From DASXRA01 sp035263725 (GTDB taxonomy: Bacteria > Actinomycetota > Actinomycetes > Mycobacteriales > Jatrophihabitantaceae): DNA of 64,000 nucleotides. Positions 59,240-64,000 of this stretch are shown here, piece by piece. Each line of letters begins with the position of its first letter. The stretch's first letter is position 1. A model generated the notes under the pieces. The model saw only the letters and a list, made by a program, of their open reading frames with translations. It ran no database searches and was not told the origin of the DNA. The translations under genes and the position numbers were made by a program. Location of the stretch: positions 1 through 64,000 of the forward strand of contig DATFRC010000045.1 of NCBI GenBank assembly GCA_035263725.1. Reading direction: 5' to 3'.

Positions 59240-61681
59240 TCAACCGAACTGCGCCCGCGACGCCAGGGCCCGGCGTAGGTCGTCGCCGGCGTCGACGACG
59301 GAGCGTCGGATGCCCGAATCCAGATCGGGCTGGGCCAGCAATGCGGTGGAACGGTCGAGCGTGCTGTGCGCGATGGCCGTGCTCGGGTAAGCGAGCCAGG
59401 CGAGACGGGCGACGACCCAGCCCTGCCTGAGTGCCGCGGTTGCGGCGATCTCGTCGAAGTACCGTGCGACGTAGGGTGCGGTGAGGTCGGTCTGCTCCGG
59501 GTGCCAGAAACCTCCGGCCAGGGCGTAGACCTCGTAGTTCGACGCGCCGGGATCGGTCATCATTGCCTGCCACGCCGCCGCCTTCGCCTCCGGACTGGGA
59601 AGCATCGCCCGGCAGCGAGCCGCGTGCACCTGCCCCGGTGCGCTGCGGTCGCGCGCGAGCTCGGCCTCGATCTCGTCCGTTGTCACCGCGCCCAGGGCTG
59701 CCAGCCGGGCGAGCACCGCCCAGCGAAGCTCGTCGTCGACCACCACGCCGTCCGGCAGCCGCTCGCCGGCGAGCCACGCCCGCAGCAGCTCGGTGTCCGA
59801 CGCCGCAGCGACGTAGCCGCGTGCCGCAGCGAGCTGCCGACCGGAGGCAGGCGGCGCCGCGCGCATCGCGGAGTCCGCGGCCCGCGCCAGCCGGCGCAGC
59901 CCCTGAGCGCGCGGCATCCCTGCGGGCAGATAGACGCCGGCTACCGTGCCGACCGCCCACCGCATCACCGGGCCGAGGACCGCGTCGGGTTCGCCGGGCA
60001 CCGCCGCCTCGACGATGCGCAGGGCGAGACTCGCGGATACCTCGGCGTCTGCCACGGCCAAGCGCAGCGCGTTCCACACCGATACCCGGGCCAGCGGATC
60101 GTCGAGGGCCGGCAAGAGCGATGGGACCCGCTCCCACACTTCGGCGGCAAGCGCCGTCTTCGCCCAGGTGTCGTCCCGGGCGTCGGGCAATACGAGGGCC
60201 GGCGTCGTGGGCACGACCAGCGCCACCGGGTCGAGGAGCACGGCGTTCTTGCGGGCGATCTCCTCGCCCTGCTGGGTGAATGCGATCACGGTGACCGCGT
60301 GTGGCCGGCCGGCCTCCCCGGTTCGGTAGACGACCGGTCCGGCGCCGACCGACAGCGTGTCCAGCCCGGACGTGCGTAGCCACACCTCGGCCCACTTCTC
60401 CAGGTCCTGGGCGCCGGCAGCGGTCCAAGCACCGATCAGGTCGGCGAACGTCGCGTTACCATACGCATGGGTACGGAAATAGTCACGCAGGCCGCCGAGC
60501 AGGATGTCGTCGCCGAGGCGCACCGCCAGCTGCCGCAGTGCCGACGCGCCTTTCGCATAAGAGATCCCATCGAAGTCGTTCAGTGCGGTCTTGGCGTCCG
60601 CTGCGCCGTTGCCCGCGATCGGATGAGTCGACGGACGGCGATCGGCGGCGTAGCCCCACGCCTTGCGGCGGCTCGCGAACTCCACCCAGACGGGGTAGTC
60701 GTCGATCACGTCGCAGACCCGGAATGCCAGGTACTCGGCGAAGGACTCGTTCAGCCACAAGTCGTCCCACCAGCGCATCGTGACGAGGTTGCCGAACCAC
60801 ATGTGCGCCATCTCGTGCGCGATAGTGGTGGCCCGCTCGTTGCGCTCGGCGTCGGTCGCGCGGGACCGGAACACGTACGCGTCCCGGAAGGTGACGCAGC
60901 CGGGGTTCTCCATCGCGCCGGCGTTGAAGTCTGGGACGAACGCCTGGTGATACTCGCCCCACGGGTAGCGCACCCCGAAGAGCCGATGGAACTCGTCCAG
61001 ACAGGCGGCGGTCAGCTCGAGCATTTCCGGCGCCTGGGCGTCGAGCTCGCGCGCCAGCGACGCGCGGGTGTGGACGCCCAGCGGGACGCCGTCGTGCGTG
61101 CCGGACACGGAGTGGTACGGCCCGGCGACAAGCGTCGCGAAATACGTCGCGACCGGATGGGCCGACTCGATGCGGCGGCGACCGTCGGACAGCCGCTGTG
61201 CCGGCCCGTTGCCGAGGACGGTCCAGCTCGGATCGCACGCGATGGTGAGCGCGAACGGAGCCTTGAGGTCGGGCTGATCGAAGCAGGCGAACCAGCGCGG
61301 CGCGGCGTCAAGGAACGACATCGCATACAGGTAAGGCTTGCCGTCGGCGGGGTCGACGTGGCGGTGTAGCCCTTCACCGTCGTGGGAGTACGCCATGGTG
61401 GCCTCGACGACCAGCTCGTTGTCGTCCTGCAGGTCCGCCAGGGCCAAGCGGCCACCGGCGAGCTGCGCGACGTCCAGGGGACGGCCGTTCAGGCTCGCGC
61501 GAGACAACTCTCGCGGAGCTACGTCGACGAACGTCGCGGCGCCACGCTCGGCGCTGAACCGGATGGTGCTTCGCGAAGCGAACAGTTCCGCGCCCCTGGT
61601 CAGGTCGAGGTCGACGTCGTAGCCGGTCACACGGATGAGGCCGGCCCGGCGCTGGGCCTCCTCATGGGTGAGGGAGCGCAC
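59240..61681 (-). CDS. pepN: Aminopeptidase N (M1 family)
   Basis: An 813-residue zinc aminopeptidase. The exopeptidase motif is FNAGAMENPGCVTFRDAYVF; the zinc site HEMAH in TTIAHEMAHMWFGNLVTMRW with the distal glutamate in LNESFAEYLAFRV. N-terminal beta domain and C-terminal ERAP1-like helical domain are present. GTG start 61681. Divergent from amt. Complete. Confidence 0.96.
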   Translation of the reverse strand: MRSLTHEEAQRRAGLIRVTGYDVDLDLTRGAELFASRSTIRFSAERGAATFVDVAPRELSRASLNGRPLDVAQLAGGRLALADLQDDNELVVEATMAYSHDGEGLHRHVDPADGKPYLYAMSFLDAAPRWFACFDQPDLKAPFALTIACDPSWTVLGNGPAQRLSDGRRRIESAHPVATYFATLVAGPYHSVSGTHDGVPLGVHTRASLARELDAQAPEMLELTAACLDEFHRLFGVRYPWGEYHQAFVPDFNAGAMENPGCVTFRDAYVFRSRATDAERNERATTIAHEMAHMWFGNLVTMRWWDDLWLNESFAEYLAFRVCDVIDDYPVWVEFASRRKAWGYAADRRPSTHPIAGNGAADAKTALNDFDGISYAKGASALRQLAVRLGDDILLGGLRDYFRTHAYGNATFADLIGAWTAAGAQDLEKWAEVWLRTSGLDTLSVGAGPVVYRTGEAGRPHAVTVIAFTQQGEEIARKNAVLLDPVALVVPTTPALVLPDARDDTWAKTALAAEVWERVPSLLPALDDPLARVSVWNALRLAVADAEVSASLALRIVEAAVPGEPDAVLGPVMRWAVGTVAGVYLPAGMPRAQGLRRLARAADSAMRAAPPASGRQLAAARGYVAAASDTELLRAWLAGERLPDGVVVDDELRWAVLARLAALGAVTTDEIEAELARDRSAPGQVHAARCRAMLPSPEAKAAAWQAMMTDPGASNYEVYALAGGFWHPEQTDLTAPYVARYFDEIAATAALRQGWVVARLAWLAYPSTAIAHSTLDRSTALLAQPDLDSGIRRSVVDAGDDLRRALASRAQFG

Positions 61682-61780
61682 TCACCCACACTAGAAGATC
61701 ACCGAGCACCGCGATGGCGCACGGCGACACGTCCGGTGCGGCCCGGGATCTCCGGCCGCCTGCGCCTGCCCGCTGCGGTG

Positions 61781-61818
61781 TTCACATACCCGAAACAGCG
61801 GCTGCCATCGCCGGTAAC
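61781..61818 (+). promoter_or_regulatory. GlnR box upstream of amt-glnB-glnD
   Basis: Pentamers at an exact 11-bp period match the GlnR a1-b1-a2-b2 pattern (GTnAC / GnAAC): TTCAC (61781), GAAAC (61792), TGCCA (61803, poor) and GTAAC (61814). The box starts 110 bp before the amt GTG. GlnR is the usual nitrogen regulator of this operon in actinobacteria. Three of four sites fit well; the match is visual. Confidence 0.65.
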
Positions 61819-61890
61819 AGCCCACCAGCACTCTGGGCGCAAACGCGACGGCGCGTGCCCACACACTCACCGACGAAACGGGGGAGCTTC

Positions 61891-63252
61891 GTGTCTCACC
61901 TGCTACTCGCCGCGGATTCCATCAAGCTGAACACGGGGAACACGGCCTGGGTGCTTACCTCGGCAGCGCTCGTGCTGCTCATGACGCCGGGGCTGGCCTT
62001 CTTCTACGGCGGTATGGTCCGCTCGAAGAGCGTCCTCAACATGCTGATGCTGAACTTCATCTGTATCGCCGTGGTCGGGGTCATCTGGGCGATCTACGGG
62101 TTCTCGCTCGCCTTCGGCAGCTCGCACCTCGGCGGGTTCATCGGCGGCAGTCATGAGCTGTTCGGCTTAGGCAATCCGGACGTCCTGAGCGGCTTCTGGA
62201 GCAGCGCCGGGGTGCCCATAGTCGTGTTCGCGATGTTCCAGCTGATGTTCGCGATCATCACGCCGGCACTCATATCCGGGGCGGTGGCGGACCGGACGAA
62301 GTTCTGGGGCTGGACCATCTTCATCGCAATTTGGGTGACCGTGGTGTACCTGCCGGTAGCGAACTGGGTGTTCGGCACCGGGTGGATCTTGAACAAGCTG
62401 CACGCCGAGGACTTTGCCGGTGGCACCGCCGTCCACACGAACGCCGGCGCCGCGGGCCTGGCGCTTGCCATCGTCATGGGCAAGCGGGTCGGCTGGCGCA
62501 AGGACCCGATGAAGCCGCACAACGTGCCGTTCGTGCTGCTCGGCGCGTCGCTGCTGTGGTTCGGCTGGTACGGATTCAATGCGGGCTCCGAAGGCGCCGC
62601 GGACAACATCGCCGGGCTCGCCTTCACCACGACGACGGTGGCCACCTGCGCGGGCGTACTGGGCTGGCTGCTCGTGGAGCAGCTGCGTGACGGCAAGCCG
62701 ACGACGGTCGGCGCGGCCTCGGGCGCGGTGGCCGGGCTGGTCGCCATCACCCCGGCATGCGCGTTCGTCAGCCCGCTGGGCGGTATCGCGATCGGGCTCA
62801 TCGCCGGCGCGCTCTGCGCCATGGCGGTGGGCCTCAAGTACCGGTTCGGCTTCGACGACTCGCTCGACGTGGTCGGCGTGCACCTCGTCGGTGGCGTCGC
62901 CGGCACCGTCCTGATCGGCTTCTTCGGCTTCGACCACGGGGCTGCGACGCCGGGCGGGCTGCAGCGCGGACTGTTCTATGGCGGTGGCATCGACCTGCTG
63001 GAAAAGCAAGTGGTCGCTGCCGGGTCGGTCATGCTGTACTCGTTCGTCCTCACGTTCGTGATAGGGACCGTGCTAAAGCGGCTGGGCGCGTTCCGGGTGT
63101 CCGAGGAGGCTGAAGTCAGCGGTATCGACGAGGCCGAGCACGCAGAAACCGCCTACTCCTTCTCGACGGTGCTGTCAGGTGGCCTCACGGGGCAGGCGGC
63201 CGCTGCGGCCGCGTCGACCTCGCCGACCACGCGGGAGAAGGTGGACGCATGA
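61891..63252 (+). CDS. amt: Ammonium transporter
   Basis: A 453-residue membrane channel with about 11 transmembrane helices. DSIKLNTGNTAWVLTSAALV, TPGLAFFYGGMVRSKSVLNM, GGTAVHTNAGAAGLALAIVM and FGWYGFNAGSEGAADNIAG contain the pore residues, including the twin-histidine positions VHTN and GVHLVGG. The GTG at 61891 follows GGGGGAG. It overlaps glnB by 4 bp (ATGA); PII regulates Amt by plugging it. Confidence 0.96.
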   Translation: MSHLLLAADSIKLNTGNTAWVLTSAALVLLMTPGLAFFYGGMVRSKSVLNMLMLNFICIAVVGVIWAIYGFSLAFGSSHLGGFIGGSHELFGLGNPDVLSGFWSSAGVPIVVFAMFQLMFAIITPALISGAVADRTKFWGWTIFIAIWVTVVYLPVANWVFGTGWILNKLHAEDFAGGTAVHTNAGAAGLALAIVMGKRVGWRKDPMKPHNVPFVLLGASLLWFGWYGFNAGSEGAADNIAGLAFTTTTVATCAGVLGWLLVEQLRDGKPTTVGAASGAVAGLVAITPACAFVSPLGGIAIGLIAGALCAMAVGLKYRFGFDDSLDVVGVHLVGGVAGTVLIGFFGFDHGAATPGGLQRGLFYGGGIDLLEKQVVAAGSVMLYSFVLTFVIGTVLKRLGAFRVSEEAEVSGIDEAEHAETAYSFSTVLSGGLTGQAAAAAASTSPTTREKVDA

Positions 63253-63587
63253 GGCTCGTCACGGCGGTGATCAAGCCGTTCAAGCTGGACGACGTCAAAG
63301 CCGCCCTGGAGGTGCTCGGGATCCAGGGCTTGACGGTCAGCGAAGTCCAAGGGTTCGGGCGGCAACGCGGCCACACCGAGGTGTACCGCGGTGCCGAATA
63401 CACCGTCGACCTCGTCCCCAAGGTCCGCATCGATGTCCTTGTGGACGACTTCGATGCGGACAAGGTCGTGGACGCGGTCGTGGAGGCCGCCCGCACGGGC
63501 AAGATCGGCGACGGCAAGGTGTGGGTGACCGCTGTCGAGACGCTCGTGCGGGTGCGAACCGGTGAGCGAGACGCCGACGCGGTCTGA
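63249..63587 (+). CDS. glnB: Nitrogen regulatory protein PII
   Basis: A 112-residue PII (GlnK/GlnB) protein. T-loop YRGAEYTVDLVPK with modifiable Y51; KIGDGKVWVTAVETLVRVRT is the signature near the C-terminus. It binds 2-oxoglutarate and ATP/ADP and controls Amt. In actinobacteria Y51 is adenylylated by GlnD. ATG overlaps the amt stop. Confidence 0.97.
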   Translation: MRLVTAVIKPFKLDDVKAALEVLGIQGLTVSEVQGFGRQRGHTEVYRGAEYTVDLVPKVRIDVLVDDFDADKVVDAVVEAARTGKIGDGKVWVTAVETLVRVRTGERDADAV

Positions 63588-64000
63588 GCTCGCGGAGGTC
63601 CGGGCCGGCGTGCTGCGCCGGCCCGGGCTCGTCGGCGCCCCGCTGCGTGCCGCGCTGAGCGAGGCGTACGACGAGTGGCTCGCGTCCCTGCCGATCCCTG
63701 ACGGCGTCGCGCTCGCGGCGATCGGCGGGCTGGGACGCCGTGAACCGTCGCCGTACGGCGACCTCGACCTGGTGCTGCTGCACTCCGGCAAGGTCCGCGG
63801 GTTGGCTCGCCTGGCGGACCGGGTCTGGTATCCGATCTGGGACAGCGGGGTTGCTCTCGATCACTCGGTGCGCACCGTCGAGCAGGCACTAGCCGTGGCC
63901 CGCGACGACCTCACGGCGCTGCTCGGGTTGCTCGACCTGCGGCACATCGCCGGCCACCCGGCGCTGACCGCGACGCTGCGGCAGCGGCTGCTGGACGTGT
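63562..64000 (+). CDS. glnD: PII nucleotidyltransferase GlnD, N-terminal part (truncated at window end)
   Basis: An open frame from GTG 63562, inside the end of glnB, to the window edge with no stop (146 codons). Residues near 56-75 read IGGLGRREPSPYGDLDLVLL, the nucleotidyltransferase motif GGxGRxE...SDxD-like (here GDLD) of GlnD. In actinobacteria GlnD adenylylates PII; the HD and ACT domains lie beyond the window. The exact start is uncertain; a GTG near 63610 is possible. Confidence 0.85.
   Translation, partial: MSETPTRSELAEVRAGVLRRPGLVGAPLRAALSEAYDEWLASLPIPDGVALAAIGGLGRREPSPYGDLDLVLLHSGKVRGLARLADRVWYPIWDSGVALDHSVRTVEQALAVARDDLTALLGLLDLRHIAGHPALTATLRQRLLDV

Noticed and set aside
1..64000. 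Search for tRNA genes, rRNA genes, CRISPR arrays, insertion sequences and phage attachment sites
   Set aside because: None was seen; gaps are short and hold no cloverleaf, spaced repeats or transposase remnants.

Overview
The window is chromosomal DNA from a high-GC actinobacterium, tightly packed with ATGA/GTGA stop-start overlaps, frequent GTG/TTG starts and U-poor hairpins. The gene order from leuC to glnD (leuC-leuD-hupB-mutT1-ppk-fbiD ... gpsA-ddl-DUF3515-thiL ... DAK2-recG-rsmD-coaD-sepIVA-yceD-rpmF-rnc-mutM-smc-ftsY-amt-glnB-glnD) follows the order remembered for Mycobacterium tuberculosis (Rv2989 down to Rv2918c). Differences inside individual clusters (a ten-gene pknG operon, a tdh-kbl pair after ftsY) point to an actinobacterium outside Mycobacterium. 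The genus cannot be named from the sequence alone.

Region 1 (1-2 kb): the end of a cupin gene, then a MarR regulator with a 32-bp palindrome next to its start, overlapping an MFS exporter. Region 2 (2.1-13.8 kb): ten genes, nine of them joined by overlapping stop and start codons (the first is 55 bp upstream): TelA, a small protein, a CbbX-type AAA ATPase, GlnX, GlnH, a coiled-coil protein, the kinase PknG, a PP2C phosphatase, a vWA protein and an FHA protein. This looks like one envelope-to-cytosol phospho-signalling system and is the most interesting part of the window. Region 3 (13.8-20 kb): cysteine-free bL36 and bL33 ribosomal protein paralogues, an F420-type NADP oxidoreductase, a penicillin/AHL-acylase-like lipoprotein, an MFS protein and small proteins.

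Region 4 (20-30.6 kb): an NdgR/LtbR-type IclR regulator divergent from leuCD, a lysine-tailed HU protein, MutT1, polyphosphate kinase, FbiD (F420 biosynthesis), a PlsC-like acyltransferase, GpsA, a hemerythrin-like protein and Ddl. Region 5 (30.6-37.8 kb): an apparent insertion relative to the mycobacterial order, with an AhpD-like protein, a frame-disrupted MocR regulator, a type III CoA-transferase, fadB-fadA and a MerR regulator. Region 6 (37.8-55.5 kb): housekeeping genes from DUF3515 and thiL through recG, coaD, rnc and smc to ftsY. Region 7 (55.5-61.7 kb): tdh-kbl (threonine to glycine), an atypical SDR, a TipA-like regulator and aminopeptidase N. Region 8 (61.7-64 kb): amt-glnB-glnD (ammonium uptake and PII signalling) behind a recognisable GlnR box; glnD runs off the end.

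No tRNA, rRNA, CRISPR array, transposase or phage gene was found, and no gene-free stretch exceeds about 240 bp. All family assignments come from reading motifs and from memory of the families; no search was run.
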